In this document: one piece after another, positions 16,660-26,166 of the stretch
Layout: each line of letters opens with the position of its first letter
Position numbering within the stretch: the first letter of the stretch is position 1
Source of the DNA: an uncultured Christensenella sp.
GTDB taxonomy: Bacteria; Bacillota; Clostridia; Christensenellales; Pumilibacteraceae
Length of the DNA: 64,000 bases
NCBI GenBank assembly: GCA_910578545.1
Contig: CAJTPT010000003.1
Location: 225,743-289,742 of the forward strand
Direction of reading: 5' to 3'
Notes under the pieces: generated by a model
Seen by the model: only the letters and a program-made list of their open reading frames with translations
Told to the model about the DNA's origin: nothing
Database searches by the model: none
Made by a program: the position numbers and the translations under genes

Positions 16660-17472
16660 ATGAGTAACACTTTAAGCGAATGGACTACGTTTGCCATAGG
16701 CGGCACCGCGCGGGCTGTGAATATAGCTCTATCGCGCGGCATGCTGATAGACGGCGCGGGTACGCTCGTGCTCGGCAGGGGGTCTAACGTATTGGTGTCC
16801 GACCGCGGCTACGACGGAATAGTTACTGTCAACCGCTACGACGGAATACGGCATAAAGGCAGTACCGTTACCGTCGGCTCCGGTGCACGGCTTTCCGTGC
16901 TTTGCGGGTACCTTGCGGAAAACGGTTTGTCGGGGCTCGAATGGGCGTGCGGAATACCCGGGTCTGTCGGCGGCGCGGTCAAGATGAACGCGGGCGCTTT
17001 CGGCGGCGAGATAAGCGATAGCTTAGTCGAGGTCGAATTGCTTCGCGGCGAACAGGTGCGCTCGGCGCCGAAGTCCGAGCTCGGGTTCGGGTACAGAGCG
17101 AGCGGGATTACTGACGACGATATAGTTATATCCGCTACGTTCGCATTAGAGCGCGACGACGGCACGGCAATCAAGAGCCGCATGCGCGCGTACAACGCCC
17201 TTCGGCGCAATGCTCAGCCGAGCGGCAGGAGCGCGGGCTCGATTTTTAAAAACCCCAAGGGCGTGTCGGTGGGACGAGTGTTTGACGAGTGCGGACTAAA
17301 AGGACTGCGGCGCGGCGGTGCGGAAATATCGCAAGTACATGCCAACGTTATAGTCAACGTCGGCGGCGCGACGGCAAAGGACGTTACTGCGCTTATCGGG
17401 ATAATGCGCGCCGAGCTCGTATCGCGCGACATACCCGCACAAGAGGAAATAATTTATATCGGCGAGTTTTAA
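16660..17472 (+). CDS. murB: UDP-N-acetylenolpyruvoylglucosamine reductase
   Basis: Reduces UDP-GlcNAc-enolpyruvate to UDP-MurNAc in peptidoglycan synthesis, using FAD and NADPH. The 270-residue protein has TTFAIGG, LGRGSNVLVSD, the FAD-binding CGIPGSVGGAVKMNAGA, GFGYRASG, the catalytic Ser in SAGSIFKNP and the catalytic Glu in PAQEEI near the end. It is about 30 residues shorter than most homologs, mainly at the N-terminus. GGAG lies eight bases before ATG 16660. It heads the murB-PHP-whiA run that also follows hprK in other Clostridia. Confidence 0.95.
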   Translation: MSNTLSEWTTFAIGGTARAVNIALSRGMLIDGAGTLVLGRGSNVLVSDRGYDGIVTVNRYDGIRHKGSTVTVGSGARLSVLCGYLAENGLSGLEWACGIPGSVGGAVKMNAGAFGGEISDSLVEVELLRGEQVRSAPKSELGFGYRASGITDDDIVISATFALERDDGTAIKSRMRAYNALRRNAQPSGRSAGSIFKNPKGVSVGRVFDECGLKGLRRGGAEISQVHANVIVNVGGATAKDVTALIGIMRAELVSRDIPAQEEIIYIGEF

Positions 17473-17498
17473 CTCGGCGGTAGAGCTTAGGAGAAACA

Positions 17499-18344
17499 AT
17501 GGCTTTTTGGGGCGATTATCATACGCATACGACTTATTCGCGGCGGGGCAAAAAACTGCACGCCAAGGGTACCGTCATGGAAAACGCGGTTGCCGCACAA
17601 AAAGCGGGACTTAAAGAGCTTGCGATCACCGACCACGGCTTTAAGCACTATTACGGCGTGGCGGACGAGCAAGCGTATTTGCTTTTAAAAGAGGAATGCC
17701 GTAAGGCCGAAAAGGCTACGGGCGTCAAGATTTACGCGGGGCTGGAAAACAACCTCGATTGGCGGAGCGGAAAGAAAAGAAAGAAAAAAAGCTTTTCGCC
17801 GTTTATTAAGCTTACGCCGCAGGTTATAGCCGAACTCGAGATTATTCAGGGCGGGTATCACGCCATGATAGGCACGCCTGATATTCTTCGGAACATGCTG
17901 TTTTGGGCGCGCAACGTTATATTCAAATTCCTGCCCGGGCGCAAAAGGCTTATCAAGCGCAATACAGAGGCGTACAAGCGCGCAATCGACGAATATGATA
18001 TGGACTTTATCGGACACCTAAACCGCGGCATACTTGCCGACGCGGTAGAGGTTGCCAAGTATGCGCACGAGCGCGGAGTGTATATCGAGCTTAACGGCAG
18101 GCACAAGAGCTTGACAGAAAAAGAGATAAAACAAATGGTGGACGCTGGCGTCGAGTTTATTTGCAATTCGGACGCTCACACCCCGAGCGCAGTCGGCACA
18201 ATGCCCGTTGCGCAAAAGATGATAGAGGAATACGGTATTCCGCTTGAGCTGATTGCCAACTGGGAACGGCTTCCCGATTTTCGCTCGCAAAACTTTAGAG
18301 CCAAGCGTGAACAAAACGGGCAAGGGGAGCGCGATGTCCGATAA
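17499..18344 (+). CDS. PHP-domain phosphoesterase
   Basis: The 281-residue product has the PHP metal motifs DYHTHTTYS (7-15), ITDHGF (about 46-51), the middle GLENN, GHLNRG and C-terminal NSDAHTP, enough for a trinuclear metal site. PHP proteins of this group hydrolyse phosphomonoesters; the real substrate is unknown. GGAG precedes ATG 17499 and the 3' end overlaps whiA by 11 bases. A PHP gene in this spot (murB-PHP-rapZ-yvcK-whiA) is standard in Clostridia; rapZ and yvcK are missing here. Confidence 0.88.
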   Translation: MAFWGDYHTHTTYSRRGKKLHAKGTVMENAVAAQKAGLKELAITDHGFKHYYGVADEQAYLLLKEECRKAEKATGVKIYAGLENNLDWRSGKKRKKKSFSPFIKLTPQVIAELEIIQGGYHAMIGTPDILRNMLFWARNVIFKFLPGRKRLIKRNTEAYKRAIDEYDMDFIGHLNRGILADAVEVAKYAHERGVYIELNGRHKSLTEKEIKQMVDAGVEFICNSDAHTPSAVGTMPVAQKMIEEYGIPLELIANWERLPDFRSQNFRAKREQNGQGERDVR

Positions 18345-19257
18345 CATAAGCGGCGCACAAGTCAAGCAGGAAATAATAAACACCCGTCCGCGCGGCGATG
18401 AGTGTAAGGCCGTGATTGCGGGGTTTGTGCGCTCGTGCATGACTCTTTCGCGATCCGACGGTGATTTTATGCTTCAGCTCGACTGTCAGACCGATTACGT
18501 CAAGGAATACATTTACGGCGCAATGCTCACCATGTTCAAGATACGCCCCAAGGAAACGTCGCCCGCATTGATGTACGACGATTGCGAAAGGCTGCTGCGC
18601 CTGCTCGGCATAATCGAGCCTGACGGCGACGTGTTTGAGATATTGCCCATAGGCGTGATGTCTGACGATACCGAATCGGCATACGTACGCGGCGTGTTTT
18701 TGGCATGCGGCAGCTTTTCGGTACGCGGCGGCGGTGACGGACAAAAGGGCGGCGGCGGATATCATTTGGAATTCTCGGTGCTTAGCGAGAGCTTCGCCGA
18801 CGAGCTTATTGAGCTTCTTTCAAGGCGAGAGATAACGGCGCACAAAATGGAGCGCGCGGATAAGTCTGTCGTGTACGTCAAGGGCGTGGACAACGTGAGC
18901 AACTGCCTTGCGCTTATGCGGCTCAGTCGGCTCGTAATCAAGCTAAACGACACCGCGGCAATGCTTTCGATAAAGCGCGACGTCAATCGGCGAATGAATT
19001 GCGATATGGCTAATATGACGAGGGTAGCAAATGCGTCTGTGGACGTGATTGCCGCAATCGAGTATATAGAACGGCACGGCGGGCTTACGTGTTTGCCGCC
19101 TAAGCTAGTCGAGGCGGCTGACGCGCGTATCAATTCTCCCGACGCGCCGCTCGGCGAGATCGCGTTCGAGCTCGGCATTTCCAAGTCGGGATTAAAGCAC
19201 AGATTTGACAAGATTATAGAGAAAGCAAAAGATATGGGTTTTGGAGAAGAAGTTTGA
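18334..19257 (+). CDS. whiA: DNA-binding regulator WhiA
   Basis: WhiA links cell division and metabolism in Gram-positive bacteria. The 307-residue product has the LAGLIDADG-derived N-terminal fold (about 30-190) and a C-terminal helix-turn-helix (about 270-300: LGEIAFELGISKSGLKHRFDKI). The conserved linking segment VNRRMNCDMANMTR matches the family RxxNCxxAN pattern. ATG 18334 with GGGGAG in front is the natural start, overlapping the PHP gene by 11 bases, so translation is coupled. Confidence 0.93.
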   Translation: MSDNISGAQVKQEIINTRPRGDECKAVIAGFVRSCMTLSRSDGDFMLQLDCQTDYVKEYIYGAMLTMFKIRPKETSPALMYDDCERLLRLLGIIEPDGDVFEILPIGVMSDDTESAYVRGVFLACGSFSVRGGGDGQKGGGGYHLEFSVLSESFADELIELLSRREITAHKMERADKSVVYVKGVDNVSNCLALMRLSRLVIKLNDTAAMLSIKRDVNRRMNCDMANMTRVANASVDVIAAIEYIERHGGLTCLPPKLVEAADARINSPDAPLGEIAFELGISKSGLKHRFDKIIEKAKDMGFGEEV

Positions 19258-19273
19258 AAACGCTAAAAAACGC

Positions 19274-19302
19274 TTGACAATATACTAATAAAATGATATT
19301 AT
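19274..19302 (+). promoter_or_regulatory. Promoter of the three-gene nuclease-like/MBL cassette
   Basis: TTGACA (19274-19279), 17-base spacer, TATTAT (19297-19302). The leader to ATG 19321 would be only about a dozen bases. Confidence 0.65.
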
Positions 19303-19320
19303 CAATATTGAAATTTAAAT

Positions 19321-19707
19321 ATGGAAAATATAATTATGGAATGGAACGAAGAAGACTTTTTGAAAACGTACAGGGGTACGGAAAAATTCGCGACCGAGGA
19401 AGGGCGTGAGTATTACTTACTTTTTTTGGATTTGTTAAAAGACGAAGAACTGCTTTCGCATATTAAATTCGCAAACGACGTTCTCGGCGAGCCGCCGCTC
19501 AAAACCTTTATTCTGCATGAACGAGAATATCTGAAAAAGGTTGTGTTCGATAAAAAAATGACACCGGTGCAAAAGCGTGGAATCGGCGCATGCTTTGGGT
19601 ATTTGTACAAGTTTATATACGGCGGCTACGAGTCCGAGCAGAGCTGGTTTAACGACGAAAAGACGGGGATTAAAACCGCAAGCTATTTTAAGAAAAAGGG
19701 GAATTGA
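19321..19707 (+). CDS. Small protein of unknown function, first gene of the MBL cassette
   Basis: The 128-residue acidic protein (MENIIMEWNEEDFLKTYRG...) is predicted helical and soluble, with no signal peptide and no motif I recognise. An alternative start is ATG 19336. Neither start has a clear ribosome site. Its stop is two bases before the next start, so it is co-transcribed and probably co-translated with the PD-(D/E)XK-like gene. AT content is higher than in whiA and dnaE on either side, which suggests acquisition. Confidence 0.65.
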   Translation: MENIIMEWNEEDFLKTYRGTEKFATEEGREYYLLFLDLLKDEELLSHIKFANDVLGEPPLKTFILHEREYLKKVVFDKKMTPVQKRGIGACFGYLYKFIYGGYESEQSWFNDEKTGIKTASYFKKKGN

Positions 19708-19709
19708 GT

Positions 19710-20696
19710 ATGGGTAGCAAAAAAGAAGTGGGCAGCCGTGCGTTGATTGACGAATTGAGCAATTTTTTAACGAATCATACGCCTAATCAAGAGTGTATAG
19801 TTGAATTCATCAAGGATTATATCGACAAACGTGAAAAAAGTATTTCGCTGTGCTTCCGCGGTGATCGTGCAACATTGTACTATCGTTGCAGACAGCTACT
19901 TAGGCTCGAATATTCTAATAAGCAAGTAAAAGGTTTTTTTAATTTTAAATATGCCCGCTTTAGCAATCGCAGTGAAGATTACCGCAACGAGTTGAGTGAA
20001 TTAGGCGTCAAGTTCGGTGATGATTTAAAGAATATATCGGTAATTTTAGACGGAAACGGCAGGGTCGAAAAGGAAGCGCTCAAACAAATTTTGACAAAAT
20101 ACATAGAGCTCATCGACTGTTGGCTCGGTTGCATGCGTAAAAAAACTATCTGCGAAGGCGATAGACAGCAACAGCTTTTTGCCGTCGGATTTGGCAATAG
20201 CGAAAATACATATTTTGATATAGAATACCGCGAGCCGCGCGAAACTCTGATAAACGCGGGATATTATAATTATATCGACGGAGATTTGGAGGCAAAAAGG
20301 ACAGAGCACAAAAAGCATAGCGGCGGAAGGTTTGATTTACTCGGTCTGCGCAAGGCGAAGAGCGGCTATGTTTTGCAATTTGCGGAAGTAAAGACAAAAC
20401 CCGATTCCTGTGACGACCCTTCGGGCGTGTTGGATCATATTAGGGATTACACCAAGTATTGCAACTATAAAACCCTTGTGGACAAGCGTAAGAGCGATGC
20501 CGTGTATACCGTAAATCTGTTATCGGAAATTCTAAACAATGACATTCGGCTTAAGGTCGACGATATTATCGACCATGAAATAGTTTTCATTTTTACCGAC
20601 GATTCGGTAAAAAAGGTCAAGCAATACAGACAAGTTCTCGAAGAAAAAAATATCATAATCGAATGCTATGATAAAAATTTGAATAGGATAGAGTAG
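19710..20696 (+). CDS. PD-(D/E)XK nuclease-like protein of unknown function
   Basis: The 328-residue protein has a helical N-terminal half of unknown type (about 1-155) and a C-terminal half with a nuclease-like core. The core is an upstream Glu (REPRETL), then GGRFDLLGL, LQFAEVKTK about 20 residues later, and HIRDYTKY beyond it. That is the E..D..ExK..(Q/H) layout of the PD-(D/E)XK fold, at about 190-265. Family members cut or bind nucleic acid; here the assignment is by eye. AAGGGG precedes ATG 19710. It sits between a small unknown gene and an MBL-fold gene, which suggests a nucleic-acid-processing cassette. Confidence 0.62.
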   Translation: MGSKKEVGSRALIDELSNFLTNHTPNQECIVEFIKDYIDKREKSISLCFRGDRATLYYRCRQLLRLEYSNKQVKGFFNFKYARFSNRSEDYRNELSELGVKFGDDLKNISVILDGNGRVEKEALKQILTKYIELIDCWLGCMRKKTICEGDRQQQLFAVGFGNSENTYFDIEYREPRETLINAGYYNYIDGDLEAKRTEHKKHSGGRFDLLGLRKAKSGYVLQFAEVKTKPDSCDDPSGVLDHIRDYTKYCNYKTLVDKRKSDAVYTVNLLSEILNNDIRLKVDDIIDHEIVFIFTDDSVKKVKQYRQVLEEKNIIIECYDKNLNRIE

Positions 20697-20795
20697 GCTT
20701 ATGGCGGAGAAGTAACCCGCCTTTAATTAACAGATTACAATATGTAAAAATAAATATAGAAATTATAAAGACAACGTAAAAAGGAATTGTTACGA

Positions 20796-22328
20796 ATGAG
20801 CAAGATGATTAAAGTAGGAATATTTTGGGTTATACCCGATAGGATTTGCGGACAGAGGGTGTTGGAATTTCACAAAGGCTATTACGCAAGCGAAGCGGAT
20901 CGCAACGGATTTATTAATTATCCGTATTCGCATTACGACATTTGGTATAACGCGGTTAAGGGCTTGACTGACGATTGCTATTACTATCCGCGCGGCAGGG
21001 TATTGTATAACGCAAAAAACAATAAACACCGCATTTTCGCCGACGAATGTTTAGACGAATATGTCTTGCAGGATATAATCGAATCGTTTGAAATAGAAAG
21101 CTACGAGCTGTGCCGTGACGAACATTATGTGAGCGCGTTTATGAAAAAGCATATAAATAGAAAAGCGCATGCGCCTATGCTCGAATACAAGATTTTGCGC
21201 GGGAAAGATAAAATCGGCGAAAACCTGATAGAACTGACTTACGGCGATACGAAAATTTTGGTTGAACTCGGCAAAGCGTTGGACGGCGGCGACGAACTAA
21301 GCGATACAGAAAAAAACGTTCTGCAAACAAGGTACGACGGGGTAGTAGTGTCGCATTATCACGCCGACCACGCAGGACTTATAGAGTATAAAAATGACTG
21401 TCCGATTTATATCGGAAACGGGGCGTATCGCATAGTAAGCGCAATGAGCGAATACCGCGGCAAACAAATCGCGGACAATGTGATTACATATAAAAACGGC
21501 AGGGCGTTTACCGTCGGAGGCATAAAAATAACGCCGTTTTTGTGCGATCATTCTGCGTTTGACAGTTATATGCTATTGTGCGAGGCAGGCGGCAAAAGCA
21601 TTTTATACACAGGGGATTTTCGTTTTCACGGCAGAAAGAATAGCGGCGAATTGCTCTCGCGATTACCTAAAAAAGTTAATACGCTTATTTGTGAGGGAAC
21701 AAACATAGGTAGCGATAAGCCGTGTTTCTCTGAAAGCGAGCTGGAAAATAAGCTTGTCGATGTTATGCTCGGTAACGACATGCCTGTGTTTGTACTGCAA
21801 TCCGCAACGAATATCGATAGGCTTGTCGGCGTGTACCGCGCGAGTAAGCGTAGCAATAGAATTTTGTACGAGGATAATTTTACCGCGCTGATCGCTTGTG
21901 CGGCGGGCGGCAAAATTCCTCGTCCCGATATATTCAAAGACGTAATTGCATTCACGCCTCGACTTGTTCGCGGCAAGCGCAAGGATATGTTTTTTGAGAT
22001 GGAAAACAAGATAGGGCTTAAAGATATCGCAAGCGGCACCAAACGCTTTACAATGACGGTGCGTCCGACTATGCTCGGCTATTTAAAAAAGTTGTTTGCG
22101 GCAGCCGATATTAAGAATGCAACGCTGATTTACTCTATGTGGAACGGCTATAAAGCAAATAAGGATATGTCGGATTTTTTAGATGCGGCTGAGTCGCTCG
22201 GAATGAATATCGTCGATTTGCACACAAGCGGGCACGCTTCGGCAGGAGATATAGAACTGTTAAAGCAAACTGTCGGCGCCGACGAATACGTTTCCGTTCA
22301 CACTTGCCCAAATTGCGGTTTAAAATAA
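20796..22328 (+). CDS. Two-domain protein: unknown N-terminal domain plus metallo-beta-lactamase-fold hydrolase
   Basis: The 510-residue protein has an N-terminal domain of about 115 residues (GIFWVIPDR..., SHYDIW, PRGRVLYN, IFADECL) resembling a small stand-alone family of unknown function. After a linker comes an MBL fold (about 130-505) with the metal motif SHYHADH, later ligands in CDHSAFDSY and LYTGDFRFHG, and a C-terminal HTSGHAS motif. The latter resembles the HxSGHA motif of RNase J/beta-CASP-like RNA-processing enzymes. That makes nuclease activity on RNA or DNA likely. AAGGAA precedes ATG 20796. It closes the three-gene cassette between whiA and dnaE. Confidence 0.75.
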   Translation: MSKMIKVGIFWVIPDRICGQRVLEFHKGYYASEADRNGFINYPYSHYDIWYNAVKGLTDDCYYYPRGRVLYNAKNNKHRIFADECLDEYVLQDIIESFEIESYELCRDEHYVSAFMKKHINRKAHAPMLEYKILRGKDKIGENLIELTYGDTKILVELGKALDGGDELSDTEKNVLQTRYDGVVVSHYHADHAGLIEYKNDCPIYIGNGAYRIVSAMSEYRGKQIADNVITYKNGRAFTVGGIKITPFLCDHSAFDSYMLLCEAGGKSILYTGDFRFHGRKNSGELLSRLPKKVNTLICEGTNIGSDKPCFSESELENKLVDVMLGNDMPVFVLQSATNIDRLVGVYRASKRSNRILYEDNFTALIACAAGGKIPRPDIFKDVIAFTPRLVRGKRKDMFFEMENKIGLKDIASGTKRFTMTVRPTMLGYLKKLFAAADIKNATLIYSMWNGYKANKDMSDFLDAAESLGMNIVDLHTSGHASAGDIELLKQTVGADEYVSVHTCPNCGLK

Positions 22329-22351
22329 CGTGTTTAACATGTGAATGAGAC

Positions 22352-22380
22352 TTGTCAAAACAAAAGTTAAGTGATATAAT
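22352..22380 (+). promoter_or_regulatory. Promoter of dnaE
   Basis: TTGTCA (22352-22357), 17-base spacer, TATAAT (22375-22380), 17 bases before ATG 22398. It gives dnaE its own transcript after the inserted cassette. Confidence 0.75.
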
Positions 22381-22397
22381 ACAGGTTAGGTGAAATA

Positions 22398-25300
22398 ATG
22401 AAACAATTTGCGCATTTACACGTTCATACCGAGTTTTCCATGCTTGACGGCGCGGTACGCACCGACAAGGTTTTTAAGCTGTGCGATAAACTGAATATAC
22501 CCGCGGTCGCAATGACGGACCACGGCAATATGTACGGCACGATAGAGTTTTTAAAGGCGGCCGTCAAGTACACCGACCCCGGCGCGGACTTCCTCAAATT
22601 CATGAGCGAACGCCGCCCGTTTAAGGTCAAGCCCATTATCGGGTGCGAGGTGTACATGACCGAGGACATGCACGTCAAGCAAAAGGGCGCTAACGGCGCG
22701 CCGCCCAAGCTCAACCACTTGGTGCTGCTTGCCAAAAACGAGGTCGGCTATCACAACATAATCAAGATCGTTTCGGCGGGCTTTACCGAGGGCATGTATT
22801 ACAAGCCGCGCGTCGACTTTGAAATGATAAAGGCGCACAGCGAGGGGCTTGTCGTTTTGTCGGCGTGCCTTGCCGGCGTTATTCCGCAGGCGCTACTGAA
22901 AAAGGACTACGCCACTGCCGATAAATGGATAAAAAAATTCAAGACGGCGTTCGGCGAGGATTTTTACGTTGAGATACAAAACCACAATATCGCCGAGCAA
23001 AAGCTTATACTTCCGCACCTCATTCGGCTTGCCAACGAGAACGGGGTCAAGATAGTAGCAACCAACGACGCGCACTATCTCACGCGCGACGACGCCAAAA
23101 TGCAAAAGGTGCTTATGGCGATATCCTTCCACTCTACGCTCGAAAACGACGGCGAGGTGCAGGAGGACATGTCGGGCGAGAGTATGTCGGACGACAAGTA
23201 TTTCCCCACAAACGAGTTTTATCTGAAAGATTACGACGAGATGTACGCCGCGCTGCCGTACGAGGACGCGCTTGACGTAACGCTTGAAATCGCCGATAAA
23301 TGCGACCCGTACTTTATCCGAAAGGAACCGCTACTTCCGTCGTACACGCCGCCCGACGGGCTTACGAGCGAGCAGTATTTGCGCAAGCTCACGTTTGACG
23401 GGCTTAAGGTGCGTTACGGCGAGATAACCGACGAGGTAAGAGAACGCGCCGAGTACGAGCTCGGCATAGTGGAAAGACTACACTTTGTAGACTACTTTTT
23501 GATAGTGTGGGACTTTATCAATTACGCGACGAGTCAGGGCATTCCCGTCGGCTTGGGTCGAGGTAGCGGGGCGGGCAGTATCGTCGCTTACGCAATCGGC
23601 ATTACCAAAATCGACCCGCTCAAGTATTCGCTTATATTCGAGCGATTCCTCAATCCCGAACGCGTAAGTAACCCCGACTTCGATATCGACTTTTGCGTAG
23701 ACCGCCGCGGCGAGGTTATAGACTACGTTACCAAAAAGTACGGCGAAAACAACGTTTCGCAGATAGCGACGTTCGGCACGATGGCGACCAAGGCGGCAAT
23801 CAAGGACGTCGGGCGCGTGTTCGATTTGCCGTTTTCGGAAGTCAACAACATCACCAAAATGATACCGCGCGGCTCCGAAAAAATGCACATACGCGAGTTA
23901 CTCGGCAGAGGCACGGACAAAGAGGGTAAGCCCATTCCCGGCGTGCCCGATTTGATGGCGCTTTACGAGAACGACGCTCAAGCGCGCAAGGTGCTTGACA
24001 TGGCGGAAAAGATAGAGGGCATGCCACGCCAAATCGGCATGCACGCGGCGGGCGTTATTATCTGCCGCGACCCGATTGCCGACCACGTTCCGCTTGCGCG
24101 TACCAACGAGGACGTCGTAGTCACTCAGTACGATATGATAGTCGACGAGGAGCTCGGACTTCTCAAAATGGACTTTTTGGGGCTTACTACGCTCACCGAT
24201 ATAAAAAAGGCGACAGACTACATCAAGGAACAGCACGGCGTAGACATCGACTTTGTAAAGCTCGGCTACGACGATCCAGCGGTTTACGAGCTGATCGGCA
24301 GCGGAAATACCGAGGCGGTGTTCCAGCTGGAATCCGGCGGCATGAAGGGCTTTATGCGCGAGCTTCAGCCGTCAAGCCTGGAGGACGTAATAGCAGGTAT
24401 ATCGCTGTACCGCCCCGGGCCTATGGACGCAATTCCGCAGTTCATTAAGAACAAAAAGAACCCCGACAAGATACAGTACATGCACCCGCTGTTAAAGCAG
24501 ATACTAAGCGTTACCTACGGCATAATCGTTTATCAGGAACAGGTTATGGACGTAGTGCGCACGCTTGCCGGCTACTCGATGGGCGGCGCGGATAACATCC
24601 GACGCATGATGAGTAAAAAGAAACTCGAGGCAATGGAAGCTGAGCGCAAGGTCTTTATCCACGGCGGCGAGGACAAAAAGACGGGCAATAAGATCCCCGG
24701 CGCGGTGGCAAACGGCGTGCCGGCCGACGTTGCTAACGACATTTACGACATGCTTATCAAGTTTGCCAGCTACGGCTTTAACAAGTCGCACGCCGCCGCG
24801 TACGCGCACGTAACGTACCAGACCGCGTACCTAAAACGCTACTATCCCGTCGAGTACTTTACTGCTGTACTTAACAACCGTATAAACAAGCTTGACGAGC
24901 TTACGCACTATCTGTCATACCTAAAAGAGGCCAAAATCGCCGTTCTGCCGCCCAATATCAACAAGTCGGGCGCGGAATACTCTGTGGAAAACGGCTGTGT
25001 ACGTATAGGCATGGGTGCGATAAAAGGCGTGGGCGTGCCTGTCATAAACAAGATAGTAGAGGAACGAAACCGTAACGGCGAGTACAAGGATTTTGTGGAA
25101 TTCGTATCCCGCCTTTGTGATGTGGACAACGGCAAAAGCCTTATTAACCGCCGCATGGTTGAGTCGCTCATCTACGCGGGTGCGTTTGATTGCTTCGGCA
25201 AAAAACGCTCGGTGCTTATTGCTGCGTTCCCGAGCGTAATGGACAGAGTGGGCAAGGAACGCGACGCGCGCATGAGCGGACAGATGTCGTTCTTCGACGT

Positions 25301-25985
25301 CGCGCCCGAGATAAAGACCGAGTTTGTATATCCGGAGCTCGACGAGTATTCGCCGAGCGAAAAGTACAAAAAGGAAAAGGAAGTTGCCGGCGTGTATCTT
25401 TCGGGGCACCCGCTTTCGGCGTATATAGATAAGCTTAAGCAGTTCGGACTCAATACTTCCATGCTCAATCCCGAATCGCAGGACTGTCCGCCAATGGATT
25501 CCAAAGTAACGCTCGGCGGCATGCTTACCGCAACTGTCAACAAAATGACCAAAAAGGGCAATCCCATGGGCACTGCCGTGCTCGAGGATTTGTACGGCAC
25601 CGTCGAGCTTTTGGCGTTTAACAAGACATTTGAAAAGCTAAAACCGCTGTGGGTAAAGGACACTGTCGTAGCCGTCACCGGCGTGCTAAAGCAGAACGAT
25701 AACGGGGTTTCCATTTACGTGGATAACATCACGCCGTTCGACGACGCCGACGCTTACGCCGCAAAGATTTGCTGTTACTTCTCGCTTGCGGACAAGCAAC
25801 TACTCGAGGAAGTGCGCGAGGTGGTTGCGTCATACCCGGGCAGGGATTATATCTATATCAAAAACGACGACGACGGCAAGCTGTACAGGCTAAGCGATAA
25901 GTTTGACATCAACAATCTTTCGCGGGCGGAATTGAGCGCTATTCTCGGCGGAAATAGGGTCAAGGAACAGCGTGATTGTCAGTAG
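22398..25985 (+). CDS. dnaE: DNA polymerase III alpha subunit DnaE
   Basis: Replicative polymerase of 1195 residues. The PHP domain starts at residue 7 (HVHTEFSMLDGA, MTDHGN), the polymerase active site has GLGRGSGAGS and PDFDIDF (about 425-433), then the helix-hairpin-helix region and a C-terminal OB fold (about 1010-1100: VTLGGMLTATVNKM). There is no separate 3'-5' exonuclease domain, as expected when PolC is also present. The placement before pfkA is the usual Clostridia order. Confidence 0.96.
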   Translation: MKQFAHLHVHTEFSMLDGAVRTDKVFKLCDKLNIPAVAMTDHGNMYGTIEFLKAAVKYTDPGADFLKFMSERRPFKVKPIIGCEVYMTEDMHVKQKGANGAPPKLNHLVLLAKNEVGYHNIIKIVSAGFTEGMYYKPRVDFEMIKAHSEGLVVLSACLAGVIPQALLKKDYATADKWIKKFKTAFGEDFYVEIQNHNIAEQKLILPHLIRLANENGVKIVATNDAHYLTRDDAKMQKVLMAISFHSTLENDGEVQEDMSGESMSDDKYFPTNEFYLKDYDEMYAALPYEDALDVTLEIADKCDPYFIRKEPLLPSYTPPDGLTSEQYLRKLTFDGLKVRYGEITDEVRERAEYELGIVERLHFVDYFLIVWDFINYATSQGIPVGLGRGSGAGSIVAYAIGITKIDPLKYSLIFERFLNPERVSNPDFDIDFCVDRRGEVIDYVTKKYGENNVSQIATFGTMATKAAIKDVGRVFDLPFSEVNNITKMIPRGSEKMHIRELLGRGTDKEGKPIPGVPDLMALYENDAQARKVLDMAEKIEGMPRQIGMHAAGVIICRDPIADHVPLARTNEDVVVTQYDMIVDEELGLLKMDFLGLTTLTDIKKATDYIKEQHGVDIDFVKLGYDDPAVYELIGSGNTEAVFQLESGGMKGFMRELQPSSLEDVIAGISLYRPGPMDAIPQFIKNKKNPDKIQYMHPLLKQILSVTYGIIVYQEQVMDVVRTLAGYSMGGADNIRRMMSKKKLEAMEAERKVFIHGGEDKKTGNKIPGAVANGVPADVANDIYDMLIKFASYGFNKSHAAAYAHVTYQTAYLKRYYPVEYFTAVLNNRINKLDELTHYLSYLKEAKIAVLPPNINKSGAEYSVENGCVRIGMGAIKGVGVPVINKIVEERNRNGEYKDFVEFVSRLCDVDNGKSLINRRMVESLIYAGAFDCFGKKRSVLIAAFPSVMDRVGKERDARMSGQMSFFDVAPEIKTEFVYPELDEYSPSEKYKKEKEVAGVYLSGHPLSAYIDKLKQFGLNTSMLNPESQDCPPMDSKVTLGGMLTATVNKMTKKGNPMGTAVLEDLYGTVELLAFNKTFEKLKPLWVKDTVVAVTGVLKQNDNGVSIYVDNITPFDDADAYAAKICCYFSLADKQLLEEVREVVASYPGRDYIYIKNDDDGKLYRLSDKFDINNLSRAELSAILGGNRVKEQRDCQ

Positions 25986-26016
25986 AAATATGTTTGAAAA
26001 AACAGTATAAAACTGT

Positions 26017-26045
26017 TTGTGTTCATCAAACAAATGTGATATAAT
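26017..26045 (+). promoter_or_regulatory. Promoter of pfkA
   Basis: TTGTGT (26017-26022), 17-base spacer, TATAAT (26040-26045). The ~115-base leader holds a small hairpin (ACGGCT/AGCCGT near 26087-26103). Confidence 0.55.
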
Positions 26046-26166
26046 TACATACGGATAATTTCGCAGGAACGATTGTATTAAACAAACGGCTGAGAAAGCC
26101 GTAAATCAATATGTGACTGTTATATAATGCAGTCGTTAATATTAGTCTTTCGAGGAGATATCGGTT

